DNA of 32,162 nucleotides from an uncultured Pseudorhodoferax sp. (GTDB taxonomy: Bacteria; Pseudomonadota; Gammaproteobacteria; Burkholderiales; Burkholderiaceae): positions 1-32,162 of the forward strand of contig CAJYRH010000079.1 of NCBI GenBank assembly GCA_913776795.1. Direction: 5' to 3'. This document shows positions 8,433 to 15,490 of the stretch, piece after piece. The position numbers and the translations under genes were made by a program. The first letter of the stretch is position 1, and each line of letters begins with the position of its first letter. Below the pieces are notes generated by a model. The model saw only the letters and a program-made list of their open reading frames with translations, was not told the origin of the DNA and did not search any database.

Positions 8433-9587
8433 ATGGCCGCCGTTCTCGACAATCCTCCGCTGTGGCGCCGTGCGCTACCGATGTTCCGCGGTTTCGACGC
8501 GCTGCTGGCCTTCGCCGTGCTGCTGCTGTGCGCTGCCGGCCTGCTGGCGATGTACTCGTCCGGCTACGACCATGGCACGCGCTTCGTCGACCATGGCCGC
8601 AACATGCTGCTTGCCGGCGCTATCCTGTTCGTCGTGGCCCAGGTGCCGCCCCAGCAGCTCATGAAGTTCGCCGTGCCCGTGTACGTGGTGGGCGTGCTGC
8701 TGCTGCTGGGTGTGGAGTTCGCCGGCATCACCAAGAAGGGGGCGCAGCGGTGGATCAACGTCGGTGTCGTGATCCAGCCCAGCGAGATCCTCAAGATCGC
8801 CACACCACTGATGCTGGCCTGGTGGTTCCAGCGGCGCGAAGGGCACCGCCAGCCGCTCGACTTCCTGGTTGCCTTCGCGCTGCTGGCCGTGCCAGTGCTG
8901 CTGATCATGCACCAGCCCGACCTGGGCACGTCCATCCTGGTGGCGGCGGCCGGCATGTCGGTGATCTTCTTCGCGGGCCTGCCGTGGCGTCTGATCCTGC
9001 CGCCCGTGCTTCTCGGCGCGATCGGCGTTGGCCTTCTGGTCTGGTTCTCGTCCGACCTGTGCCAGGACGGCGTGCGCTGGGTGGTACTGCGCGAATACCA
9101 GCAGCAGCGCGTGTGCACATTGATGGACCCGACGCGCGACCCGCTCGGCAAGGGCTTTCACATCCTGCAGGGCATGATTGCCATCGGCTCGGGCGGCGTG
9201 TTCGGCAAGGGTTTCATGCAGGGGACGCAGACGCACCTGGAGTTCATCCCCGAGCGCACCACCGACTTCATCTTTGCGGCGTATTCGGAGGAATTCGGCC
9301 TGCTCGGCAACGGTTTCCTGATCCTGGCATTCGTGTTCCTGATCCTGCGCGGACTGGTCATCGCGCTGGAGGCGCCGACGCTGTTCTCGCGGCTGCTGGC
9401 CGGGGCCGTGACCCTGATCTTCTTCACCTATGCGTTCGTGAACATGGGCATGGTCAGCGGCATGCTGCCCGTGGTGGGCGTGCCGCTTCCCTTCGTGAGC
9501 TACGGCGGCACGGCCATGGTCACGCTGGGCATGGGCCTGGGCATCCTCATGTCCATCGCCAAGTCCAAGCGGCTCCTGCAGACCTGA
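8433..9587 (+). CDS. rodA: Rod shape-determining SEDS glycosyltransferase RodA
   Basis: A 384-residue multi-pass SEDS-family protein (RodA/MrdB), the peptidoglycan polymerase of the elongasome in the inner membrane. About ten hydrophobic segments are visible. SEDS landmarks include GAQRWI (about residues 107-112), the QPDLGTS motif, the loop GVFGKGFMQGTQTHLEFIPERTTDFIFA, and the C-terminal signature PVVGVPLPFVSYGGTAMV. The start at ATG 8433 matches RodA-type N termini; upstream in-frame sequence lies inside the cyclase gene. RodA normally works with PBP2 (mrdA) and MreBCD; those genes are not in the window immediately upstream, so rodA is separated here from that cluster. GATAAT at 8405-8410 may provide a promoter. 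Confidence 0.96.
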   Translation: MAAVLDNPPLWRRALPMFRGFDALLAFAVLLLCAAGLLAMYSSGYDHGTRFVDHGRNMLLAGAILFVVAQVPPQQLMKFAVPVYVVGVLLLLGVEFAGITKKGAQRWINVGVVIQPSEILKIATPLMLAWWFQRREGHRQPLDFLVAFALLAVPVLLIMHQPDLGTSILVAAAGMSVIFFAGLPWRLILPPVLLGAIGVGLLVWFSSDLCQDGVRWVVLREYQQQRVCTLMDPTRDPLGKGFHILQGMIAIGSGGVFGKGFMQGTQTHLEFIPERTTDFIFAAYSEEFGLLGNGFLILAFVFLILRGLVIALEAPTLFSRLLAGAVTLIFFTYAFVNMGMVSGMLPVVGVPLPFVSYGGTAMVTLGMGLGILMSIAKSKRLLQT

Positions 9588-9612
9588 GGCAGCACGGCGA
9601 CTGGCGGGCTCC

Positions 9613-9618
9613 TAGAAT
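9613..9618 (+). promoter_or_regulatory. Candidate -10 element of tldD (leaderless)
   Basis: TAGAAT ends 6 bases before ATG 9625. The predicted transcription start coincides with the start codon, and no Shine-Dalgarno sequence is visible. An identical hexamer with the same spacing precedes mpl. Confidence 0.5.
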
Positions 9619-9624
9619 GCCCCG

Positions 9625-11097
9625 ATGATCTCCCGCGAACCCACCCTGGCCCGCATCGCCACTGCCCAGCAACTGCTGCTCGATCCCTTCGGCCTGACGC
9701 CTGCGCACCTGCAGCGTGCCCTGGCCGAGATCCAGGCGCACCAGGTCGACGACGCCGACCTGTACTTTCAGTACACGCGCAGCGAGGGCTGGAGTCTGGA
9801 GGAAGGCATCGTGAAGACCGGCTCGTTCAGCATCGACCAGGGCGTGGGCGTGCGCGCGGTCAGCGGCGAGAAGACGGCCTTCGCCTATTCCGACGACATC
9901 TCCGAGGCCTCGCTGCTGGACGCCGCGCGCACGGTGCGTGCGATCTCCTCGGCCGCGCAGAACCGGCGTGCCAAGGTGCCGGCGCAGAAGATCGCTCGCA
10001 GCCGATCGCTCTACAACGGCCTGGACCCGATCGCCACGCTGGACAGTACCGCCAAGGTCAAGCTGCTGGAACAGGTGGAGCAGCGCGCACGCGCCAAGGA
10101 TCCGCGGGTGGTGCAGGTCATGGCCGGCCTGGCCAGCGAATACGACGTGGTGCTGGTGGCGCGCGCCGACGGCACGCTGGCGGCCGACGTGCGCCCGCTG
10201 GTGCGCCTGTCGGTGACCGTGATCGCCGAGGCCCAGGTGGCCGGCCAGACGCGCCGCGAAGTGGGGTCCAGCGGCGGCGGCGGCCGTTTCGGCCTCGCCT
10301 ACTTCGACTCCGAGCGCATCGACGAGTACGTGGACCAGGCTGTGCAGGCGGCTCTGACCAACCTGGAGGCCCGTCCTGCGCCCGCTGGCGAGATGACCGT
10401 GGTGCTGGGCGCAGGCTGGCCCGGCATCCTGCTGCACGAGGCCATCGGCCACGGGCTGGAGGGCGATTTCAACCGCAAGGGTTCCAGCGCCTTCAGCGGT
10501 CGCATCGGCCAGCGGGTGGCGGCCAGGGGTGTCACGGTGCTGGACGACGGCACCATCGCCGACCGCCGCGGCTCGCTCAACGTGGACGACGAGGGCAACG
10601 CCAGCCAGCGCAACGTGCTGATCGAGGACGGCATCCTCAAGGGCTACATCCAGGACGCCATGAACGCCCGCCTCATGAACGTCAAGCCCACGGGCAACGG
10701 CCGGCGCGAGAGCTATGCCCACGTGCCGATGCCGCGCATGACCAACACCTACATGCTGGGCGGCGACAAGGATCCGGCCGAGATCATCGCCAGCATCAAG
10801 AAGGGCTTGTACGCCAGCAACTTCGGCGGCGGACAGGTGGACATCACCTCGGGCAAGTTCGTGTTCTCGGCAAGCGAGGCGTTCTGGGTCGAGAACGGCA
10901 AGATCCAGTACCCGGTCAAGGGCGCGACGTTGGTCGGCAACGGCCCCGACGCGCTGACGCGCGTGTCCATGATCGGCAAGGACATGAAGCTCGATTCGGG
11001 TGTGGGCACCTGCGGCAAGGAAGGGCAGAGCGTTCCCGTGGGCGTGGGCCAGCCCACGCTGCGCATCGACGGCCTCACGGTCGGTGGCACCGCCTGA
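9625..11097 (+). CDS. tldD: Metalloprotease TldD
   Basis: A 490-residue TldD protein, normally a partner of TldE/PmbA in a cytoplasmic heterodimeric zinc protease that digests unfolded peptides and, in some bacteria, matures microcins or degrades the antitoxin CcdA. The zinc-binding motif HEAIGH is at 271-276, in the family context LLHEAIGHGLEGDF. The C-terminal region ends with GKEGQSVPVGVGQPTLRI, typical of TldD. Length agrees with the family (about 480). TldE is not in this window. The start at ATG 9625 is supported by the TAGAAT box 6 bases upstream. The aroG leader begins only 20 bases after its stop. Confidence 0.96.
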   Translation: MISREPTLARIATAQQLLLDPFGLTPAHLQRALAEIQAHQVDDADLYFQYTRSEGWSLEEGIVKTGSFSIDQGVGVRAVSGEKTAFAYSDDISEASLLDAARTVRAISSAAQNRRAKVPAQKIARSRSLYNGLDPIATLDSTAKVKLLEQVEQRARAKDPRVVQVMAGLASEYDVVLVARADGTLAADVRPLVRLSVTVIAEAQVAGQTRREVGSSGGGGRFGLAYFDSERIDEYVDQAVQAALTNLEARPAPAGEMTVVLGAGWPGILLHEAIGHGLEGDFNRKGSSAFSGRIGQRVAARGVTVLDDGTIADRRGSLNVDDEGNASQRNVLIEDGILKGYIQDAMNARLMNVKPTGNGRRESYAHVPMPRMTNTYMLGGDKDPAEIIASIKKGLYASNFGGGQVDITSGKFVFSASEAFWVENGKIQYPVKGATLVGNGPDALTRVSMIGKDMKLDSGVGTCGKEGQSVPVGVGQPTLRIDGLTVGGTA

Positions 11098-11099
11098 TG

Positions 11100-11108
11100 T
11101 GCTAGAGT
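11100..11108 (+). promoter_or_regulatory. Candidate extended -10 for the aroG leader transcript
   Basis: TGCTAGAGT resembles an extended -10 (TGnTATAAT, 6 of 8 fixed positions). It starts just after the tldD stop and ends 8 bases before the leader peptide ATG at 11117. A start near 11115 would give a virtually leaderless leader-peptide mRNA. No good -35 is seen in the tldD 3' end. Confidence 0.4.
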
Positions 11109-11116
11109 CGCCGCCG

Positions 11117-11191
11117 ATGTCTGCCTCCCGCGCCTTTTACTTTGCCTACTTTTGGTTCCCGGAATCCGGCGGACGAGAGGCGCGCGCGTAA
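11117..11191 (+). CDS. Aromatic-rich leader peptide of the aroG attenuator
   Basis: A 24-codon open frame (ATG 11117, TAA 11189-11191). Residues 7-14 read FYFAYFWF, so seven of eight consecutive codons specify phenylalanine (4), tyrosine (2) or tryptophan (1). This is what an attenuation leader for a gene at the head of aromatic amino acid synthesis should look like. It lies between tldD and the DAHP synthase gene and is followed 26 bases after its stop by a strong intrinsic terminator. Codons 17-19 contain CCGGCGG, a copy of the 3' arm of that terminator, so this segment could pair with the 5' arm as an antiterminator when ribosomes stall. Ribosome-binding potential is weak (TAGAG about 9 bases upstream). 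The function is inferred from composition and position. Confidence 0.8.
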   Translation: MSASRAFYFAYFWFPESGGREARA

Positions 11192-11212
11192 ACAGCAGAC
11201 GACAGAACCTCC

Positions 11213-11250
11213 AAAAACCGCCGGTACCGCAAGGACCGGCGGTTTTTTTT
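11213..11250 (+). terminator. Intrinsic terminator/attenuator upstream of aroG
   Basis: The arms ACCGCCGGT (11217-11225) and ACCGGCGGT (11235-11243) pair perfectly. An inner CC-GCAA-GG adds a GNRA tetraloop cap, with one bulged A at 11226. AAAA before the stem faces the U-run, and eight T residues (11243-11250) follow. It stands between the leader peptide and the aroG start, so it must be read through for aroG expression from the leader promoter. The 5' arm (11218-11224) is also complementary to CCGGCGG at 11166-11172 in the leader, giving mutually exclusive terminator and antiterminator folds. Confidence 0.85.
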
Positions 11251-11282
11251 GGCCCCAACGATTTCAACCAACGAAAGAGACC

Positions 11283-12401
11283 ATGAGCACGCAGCAGACC
11301 CCCGACGCCTGGTACGCGAACGTCGACAAGACCAGCCAGACCGACGACGAACGCATCAAGGACATCAACGTGCTCCCGCCTCCCGAACACCTGATCCGCT
11401 TCTTCCCGATCCGCGGCACGCCGGTCGAGGCGCTGATCAGCCGCACGCGCGGCCGCATCCACGACATCATGGCCGGCAAGGACGACCGCCTGCTGGTGGT
11501 CATCGGCCCCTGTTCGATCCATGATCCGGCCGCTGCGCTGGAGTATGCGCGCCGCCTGAAGCCACTGAGGGACAAGTACGCCGACGACCTCGAGATCGTC
11601 ATGCGCGTCTACTTTGAAAAGCCGCGCACCACGGTCGGCTGGAAAGGTTTGATCAACGATCCTTACCTCGACGAGAGCTACCGCATCGACGAAGGGCTGC
11701 GCATCGCGCGCCAGCTGTTGATCGACATCAACCGCCTCGGGCTGCCAGCCGGCAGCGAGTTCCTGGATGTGATCTCGCCGCAGTACATCGGCGACCTCAT
11801 CGCCTGGGGCGCGATCGGCGCGCGGACAACCGAAAGCCAGGTCCACCGCGAGTTGGCCTCGGGCCTGTCGGCACCGATCGGCTTCAAGAACGGCACGGAC
11901 GGCAACATCCGCATTGCGACCGATGCCATCCAGGCGGCCGCGCGCGGCCACCACGTCCTGTCGGTGCACAAGAACGGCCAGGTCGCCATCGTGCAGACCA
12001 ACGGCAACAAGGATTGCCATGTGATCCTGCGCGGCGGCAAGGCGCCCAACTACGATGCCGCCAGCGTCGCCGCGGCCTGCAAGGAACTGGCGGCCGCCGG
12101 CATGCAGCCCAACCTCATGGTGGACTGCAGCCATGCCAACAGCAGCAAGCAGCACGAAAAGCAGACCGAGGTGGCTGGCGACATCGCTGCCCAGATCGCC
12201 GGCGGCTCGCGCCAGGTCTTCGGCGTGATGGTGGAAAGCCACCTCGTGGCCGGCGCGCAGAAGTTCACGCCGGGCAAGGACGATGTGCACGCGTTGGCTT
12301 ACGGCAAGAGCATCACCGACGCCTGCCTGGGCTGGGAGCCCTCGGTCGACGTGCTGGAGACGCTGGCCCGGGCCGTGGCCAAACGCCGTGCGGCCGCCTG
12401 A
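11283..12401 (+). CDS. aroG: 3-deoxy-7-phosphoheptulonate (DAHP) synthase, class I
   Basis: A 372-residue type Ialpha (AroF/G/H-type) DAHP synthase that condenses phosphoenolpyruvate and erythrose 4-phosphate, the first committed step to chorismate. Recognisable blocks are the N-terminal regulatory region with NVLPPPEHLIRFFPI, the core VVIGPCSIHDPAAALEYA, the PEP-binding region MRVYFEKPRTTVGWKGL, GARTTESQVHRELASGLS, the metal histidine in VDCSHANSSK, and MVESHL near the end. The start ATG 11283 has a purine-rich GAAAGAGA just before it and fits the family length (about 350-370). Expression is probably controlled by the leader-peptide attenuator directly upstream. Which aromatic amino acid inhibits the enzyme allosterically cannot be read from the sequence. 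Confidence 0.96.
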   Translation: MSTQQTPDAWYANVDKTSQTDDERIKDINVLPPPEHLIRFFPIRGTPVEALISRTRGRIHDIMAGKDDRLLVVIGPCSIHDPAAALEYARRLKPLRDKYADDLEIVMRVYFEKPRTTVGWKGLINDPYLDESYRIDEGLRIARQLLIDINRLGLPAGSEFLDVISPQYIGDLIAWGAIGARTTESQVHRELASGLSAPIGFKNGTDGNIRIATDAIQAAARGHHVLSVHKNGQVAIVQTNGNKDCHVILRGGKAPNYDAASVAAACKELAAAGMQPNLMVDCSHANSSKQHEKQTEVAGDIAAQIAGGSRQVFGVMVESHLVAGAQKFTPGKDDVHALAYGKSITDACLGWEPSVDVLETLARAVAKRRAAA

Positions 12402-12432
12402 AGTCGGGTTTGCGTCGATTGCCGACGCCCCG

Positions 12433-12457
12433 TGCAGCAGCGATGCTGCAGGCTTTT
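12433..12457 (+). terminator. Candidate intrinsic terminator after aroG
   Basis: TGCAGCA (12433-12439) and TGCTGCA (12444-12450) form a perfect stem around a GCGA tetraloop, followed by GGC and TTTT (12454-12457). The U-run is short, so it may be only a partial terminator. It lies 32 bases after the aroG stop and just before the next gene, so it would limit read-through. Confidence 0.5.
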
Positions 12458-12469
12458 CAGGGAGACGCC

Positions 12470-12781
12470 ATGCGCAGTGAAGTGTCCGTGCGGCTGGCTG
12501 GTGGCCAGGAGCTGCGTTTCGACCTCGAGGATGCTGCGCCCATGCTGCAGGAGCAGGCCCGTGGCTGGCTAGACACACAGTTCGTGCAGCTGGAGTGCGA
12601 GCCCCTGCGCGCCACCGGCAAGGTGTTGCTGGCCGACAAGCTGATCGCCATTGCGCGCGCCGCCGGCCCCGAACTGCTGGCCGATCCGCAGTGGTTCTCC
12701 AGCTTCGCGCGCGCTGCCAGCGCGGCGCTGGCCAAGCCCGTCGTGCGGCTGGACCTTGACCAGCTGACCGTCAGTTACTGA
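12470..12781 (+). CDS. Small conserved-looking protein of unknown function (103 aa)
   Basis: I do not recognise this 103-residue protein. It has no signal peptide, membrane segment or cysteine-rich motif. The first 45 residues look beta-rich and acidic (SVRLAGGQELRFDLEDAAP), the rest mostly helical (ADKLIAIARAAGPELLADPQWFSSFARAASAAL), ending in a short strand. ATG 12470 has a GGGAG ribosome-binding site 5 bases upstream; an in-frame ATG at 12443 would add nine residues but lies within the hairpin. Codon use is like the neighbours, so I consider it real. Its end overlaps the convergent mpl gene by 7 bases. It may depend on aroG transcription or on an unseen promoter. Confidence 0.7.
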   Translation: MRSEVSVRLAGGQELRFDLEDAAPMLQEQARGWLDTQFVQLECEPLRATGKVLLADKLIAIARAAGPELLADPQWFSSFARAASAALAKPVVRLDLDQLTVSY

Positions 12782-14172
12782 GCGAAGCGCGCTTTCAGCG
12801 CGTCGAGCAGGCGGGTGTGTACGCTGCCGAAGCCGCCGTTGCTCATGCACAGCAGGTGGTCGCCGGGTTGCACGGCCGCCAGCACCTGGGCGAGCAGCTG
12901 GTCGATGTTCTCTGCCACCTGCAGGCGCGCGCCCATCCCGGCCAAGGCCTCGCGCGGGTCCCAGCCCAGCCCGGCGGCGTGGCAGAACGCCAGGTCGGCC
13001 GACTCCAGGCTCCAGGGCAGCCTGGCACTCATGCTGCCCAGCTTCATGGTGTTGCTGCGCGGCTCGAAGATGGCCAGGATGCGCCCACCGGCCGGTCCGA
13101 CCTGCGCGCGCAGGCCGTCCACCGTGGTGCGGATGGCCGTGGGGTGGTGGGCGAAGTCGTCGTAGACCCGCACCGTGCAGCCGCCAGCCGCGACTTCGCC
13201 GCGCAGTTCCATGCGCCGGCGCACGTTCTCGAAGCGCTGCAGCGCTTCGGCCGCCACCGCGGGCGCCACGCCCAGGTGTTCGGCCGCGGCAATGGCCGCC
13301 AGCGCGTTCATGCGGTTGTGCAGGCCCGACAAGGACCATTGCACCTGGGCCACCGGCCGGCCCTGGTCGAGCACGCTGAACCGCTCGGCCGTGCCTTCGG
13401 CCGTGAAGCGTCCGCCGCTGCCAAAGCCCACGGTCTCGCTCCAGCAGCCCTGGGCCAGCACGCGGGCGAGGGCGTCCTCCTCAAAGTTGACGACCACCCG
13501 GCCCCGTCCCGGCACGGTGCGCACGAGATGGTGGAACTGGCGTTCGATGGCCGCCAGGTTCTCGAAGATGTCGGCGTGGTCGAACTCCAGGTTGTTCAGC
13601 ACGGCTGTGCGCGGCCGGTAGTGCACGAACTTGCTGCGCTTGTCGAAGAAGGCCGTGTCGTACTCGTCAGCCTCGATCACGAAGCAACCGCCGCGCGCGC
13701 CGAGGCGGGCCGAGATGCCGAAGTTCAGCGGAACGCCGCCGACCAGGAAGCCGGGATCCACGCCCGCACAGTGAAGTACCCAGGCCAGCATCGAGGTGGT
13801 GGTGGTCTTGCCGTGCGTGCCGGCGACTGCCAGCACATGCCGCCCTTGCAGCAGATGCTCGGACAGCCACTGCGGGCCGCTGGTGTAGGCAGCGCCCGCG
13901 TCGAGGATGGCTTCCATGAGCGGGAACCTGGGCGCGCCGTCGGGCAGGCGCGCGCGGGAGACGACATTGCCGACAACGAAGACATCCGGCGCCAGGGCCA
14001 TCTGGTCTGCGCCGAAGCCTTCGATCAGATCGATGCCGAGCGCGCGCAGTTGGTCGCTCATGGGGGGGTAAACGCCCGCATCGCAGCCGGTCACGCGGTG
14101 GCCGGCGCTGCGTGCAAGCGCCGCCAGGCCGCCCATGAACGTGCCGCAGATGCCGAGGATATGGATGTGCAT
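12775..14172 (-). CDS. mpl: UDP-N-acetylmuramate:L-alanyl-gamma-D-glutamyl-meso-diaminopimelate ligase
   Basis: A 465-residue Mur-ligase family protein that reattaches the recycled murein tripeptide to UDP-MurNAc in the cytoplasm. The N terminus HIHILGICGTFMGGLA is the Mpl version of the Rossmann start (MurC proteins differ here). The P-loop AGTHGKTTTTSM occupies 117-128, then the central-domain motif FVIEADEYDTAFFDKRSKF is characteristic of Mpl, and the third domain has the DDFAHHPTAI motif. Length fits (about 450-465). ATG 14172 is preceded, 6 bases upstream, by TAGAAT with no ribosome-binding site. AmpD, another murein recycling enzyme, is encoded at 25897-26526. Confidence 0.96.
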   Translation of the reverse strand: MHIHILGICGTFMGGLAALARSAGHRVTGCDAGVYPPMSDQLRALGIDLIEGFGADQMALAPDVFVVGNVVSRARLPDGAPRFPLMEAILDAGAAYTSGPQWLSEHLLQGRHVLAVAGTHGKTTTTSMLAWVLHCAGVDPGFLVGGVPLNFGISARLGARGGCFVIEADEYDTAFFDKRSKFVHYRPRTAVLNNLEFDHADIFENLAAIERQFHHLVRTVPGRGRVVVNFEEDALARVLAQGCWSETVGFGSGGRFTAEGTAERFSVLDQGRPVAQVQWSLSGLHNRMNALAAIAAAEHLGVAPAVAAEALQRFENVRRRMELRGEVAAGGCTVRVYDDFAHHPTAIRTTVDGLRAQVGPAGGRILAIFEPRSNTMKLGSMSARLPWSLESADLAFCHAAGLGWDPREALAGMGARLQVAENIDQLLAQVLAAVQPGDHLLCMSNGGFGSVHTRLLDALKARFAQ

Positions 14173-14178
14173 CGCAGG

Positions 14179-14184
14179 ATTCTA
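14179..14184 (-). promoter_or_regulatory. Candidate -10 element of mpl (leaderless)
   Basis: TAGAAT on the minus strand, separated from ATG 14172 by 6 bases, as at tldD. Transcription would start at the start codon. The 54-base region 14173-14226 must hold both this promoter and that of the divergent gene at 14227. Confidence 0.5.
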
Positions 14185-14214
14185 GGAGTGGCGCAAGGCT
14201 GATCGCGTGGGGCG

Positions 14215-14220
14215 CACAAT
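14215..14220 (+). promoter_or_regulatory. Candidate -10 element of the gene at 14227 (leaderless)
   Basis: CACAAT (4 of 6 with TATAAT) ends 6 bases before ATG 14227, the same spacing as at tldD and mpl. No Shine-Dalgarno sequence is seen. Confidence 0.35.
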
Positions 14221-14226
14221 CCGCAC

Positions 14227-14820
14227 ATGGACAACGCAAGTGCACAGATCGCGGCCGTCGCGGCGCGCATGGTGGTGGACGACGGGCTGGAGTGGGGCGC
14301 GGCCAAGCGCCGTGCCGTCCAGCAACTCGGCCTGGGGCCGCGCGCGCGACTGCCAGGCAACGAAGAGCTCGAGGACGCCGTGCGCGAGCACATCGCCATC
14401 TTCCATGCCGACGCGCAGCCCTTCGAACTGGCGGCGTTGCGCAAGCTCGCCTTGACCTGGATGGAGCGACTGCAGGCGTTTCGGCCGTACCTGGCCGGCG
14501 CAGTCTGGCATGGCACGGCCACACGGCGTTCCGACATCTACCTTCAGCTTTTCTGTGACGACTCCAAATCGGCGGAGATTCTGTTGATCGACCGCGGCGT
14601 GCGCTACGAGCCCAGCACCGTGCCGGGTTTTCGCGGCGATCCGGTGGAGGCGCTGAGCGTGCAGGGCCACAGCCCGGAGCTGGGCGAGGCCGTTGGCGTG
14701 CACCTGCTGGTGCACGATCTGGATGAGCTGCGCGGTGCGCTCAAGCCCGACGCGCGCGGCCGCACGCCGCGAGGCAGCCTGGAGGCCGTGCGCAAGCTGG
14801 TGCAGGAGGAGCAGTCATGA
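14227..14820 (+). CDS. Unknown protein with nucleotidyltransferase-like motif
   Basis: A 197-residue cytoplasmic protein, not recognised with certainty. The first 75 residues are helical and resemble a small conserved module (MVVDDGLEWGAAKRRAVQQLG). After it, AGAVWHGTATRRSDIYLQLFCDD (90-112) resembles the active-site strand-loop of minimal nucleotidyltransferases, G-[GS]-x-x-R-x-SD-x-D-L, but the second acidic residue is replaced by Y105. A second strand, VGVHLLVHDLDEL, may carry the third acidic position. It might therefore be an inactive or altered nucleotidyltransferase. Its stop overlaps the start of the TlpA-like gene (ATGA), so the two are coupled. The upstream neighbour mpl is divergent. 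Confidence 0.75.
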   Translation: MDNASAQIAAVAARMVVDDGLEWGAAKRRAVQQLGLGPRARLPGNEELEDAVREHIAIFHADAQPFELAALRKLALTWMERLQAFRPYLAGAVWHGTATRRSDIYLQLFCDDSKSAEILLIDRGVRYEPSTVPGFRGDPVEALSVQGHSPELGEAVGVHLLVHDLDELRGALKPDARGRTPRGSLEAVRKLVQEEQS

Positions 14821-15368
14821 CAACCGAACGCAAGGCAACTGCTCGCCGCGGTGTGCTGCTGGCAGCGGGATCGGTGGCCCTGGCGGCCGGTGCAGGGGCA
14901 GCCTGGTGGGCGCGCAAGGCCCGCGGGGCTGCCGATGATCCGGCGGTGCAGTCGTTCTGGGCACTGCAAAGCGAGCGCCCAGGCGGTGGCATGGTGGCAA
15001 TGTCGGACTTTCGCAACCGCCCGCTGCTGGTCAACTTCTGGGCGCCCTGGTGTCCGCCCTGTGTCGAGGAACTGCCCATGATCGACGCGTTCTTCCGCCA
15101 ACATGCAGGCAATGGCTGGCAAGTGGTGGGGCTGGCGGTAGACAAGCCCGTGGCGGTGCAGAACTTTCTGGGCAAGACGCCGGTTGCGTTCCCTGTCGGC
15201 GTTTTGGGACTTGCCGGCCTGTCGGTGGTGAAGGATCTGGGCAATGCAGCGGGCGGTCTGCCCTTCACCCTGGTGCTCGACGCAGCAGGGCAGGTGGTCG
15301 AACGTAAAATAGGACAAATCACCCCCCAGGATTTGCAACGCTGGGCAGCGCAAATTCGCGTTTCCTAG
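14817..15368 (+). CDS. TlpA-like thiol:disulfide oxidoreductase
   Basis: A 183-residue thioredoxin-fold protein of the TlpA/ResA family. An N-terminal export signal or anchor spans about 10-33 and contains two arginines (ARRGVLLAAGS), so Tat export is possible but the motif is incomplete. The redox motif WCPPC is at 78-82 and the conserved cis-proline lies in GGLPFTLV (about 146-153). Such proteins reduce disulfides in the periplasm, for example in cytochrome c maturation. The start overlaps the preceding gene's stop as ATGA. The CcsA-like gene at 30083 is the only other cytochrome-maturation candidate in the window, and it is far away. Confidence 0.9.
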   Translation: MTTERKATARRGVLLAAGSVALAAGAGAAWWARKARGAADDPAVQSFWALQSERPGGGMVAMSDFRNRPLLVNFWAPWCPPCVEELPMIDAFFRQHAGNGWQVVGLAVDKPVAVQNFLGKTPVAFPVGVLGLAGLSVVKDLGNAAGGLPFTLVLDAAGQVVERKIGQITPQDLQRWAAQIRVS

Positions 15369-15370
15369 CT

Positions 15371-15384
15371 GATCAGTGCTGATC
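15371..15384. repeat. 14-bp palindrome upstream of accB
   Basis: GATCAG-TG-CTGATC lies 3 bases after the TlpA-like stop and about 107 bases before accB. A second inverted repeat, TGCCT-N5-AGGCA, lies at 15418-15432. Either could be an operator in the acc promoter region; no regulator is identified. Confidence 0.35.
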
Positions 15385-15451
15385 CGTTCGCCGTTGATGG
15401 GCGAAGAACACCAAAAATGCCTGCAATAGGCAAAAGTTCGCTGGATTTCGG

Positions 15452-15457
15452 TTAGAT
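15452..15457 (+). promoter_or_regulatory. Candidate -10 element of the accB-accC operon
   Basis: TTAGAT (or TAGATT one base later) about 33 bases before ATG 15491 would give a 5' untranslated region of about 27 bases that includes the AGGAG ribosome-binding site at 15481-15485. The -35 region is not convincing. Confidence 0.35.
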
Positions 15458-15490
15458 TCCAGCCTTTTCGTCTGGGCGACAGGAGCCTTC

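Noticed and set aside
6734..8452. 572-codon minus-strand frame opposite the diguanylate cyclase gene
   Set aside because: Antisense shadow of a gene with a clear GGEEF motif; no recognisable domain.
14091..14715. Minus-strand frames spanning 14091-14715 upstream of mpl
   Set aside because: They overlap the mpl start and the plus-strand gene at 14227 and show no domain; codon pattern favours the plus-strand gene.
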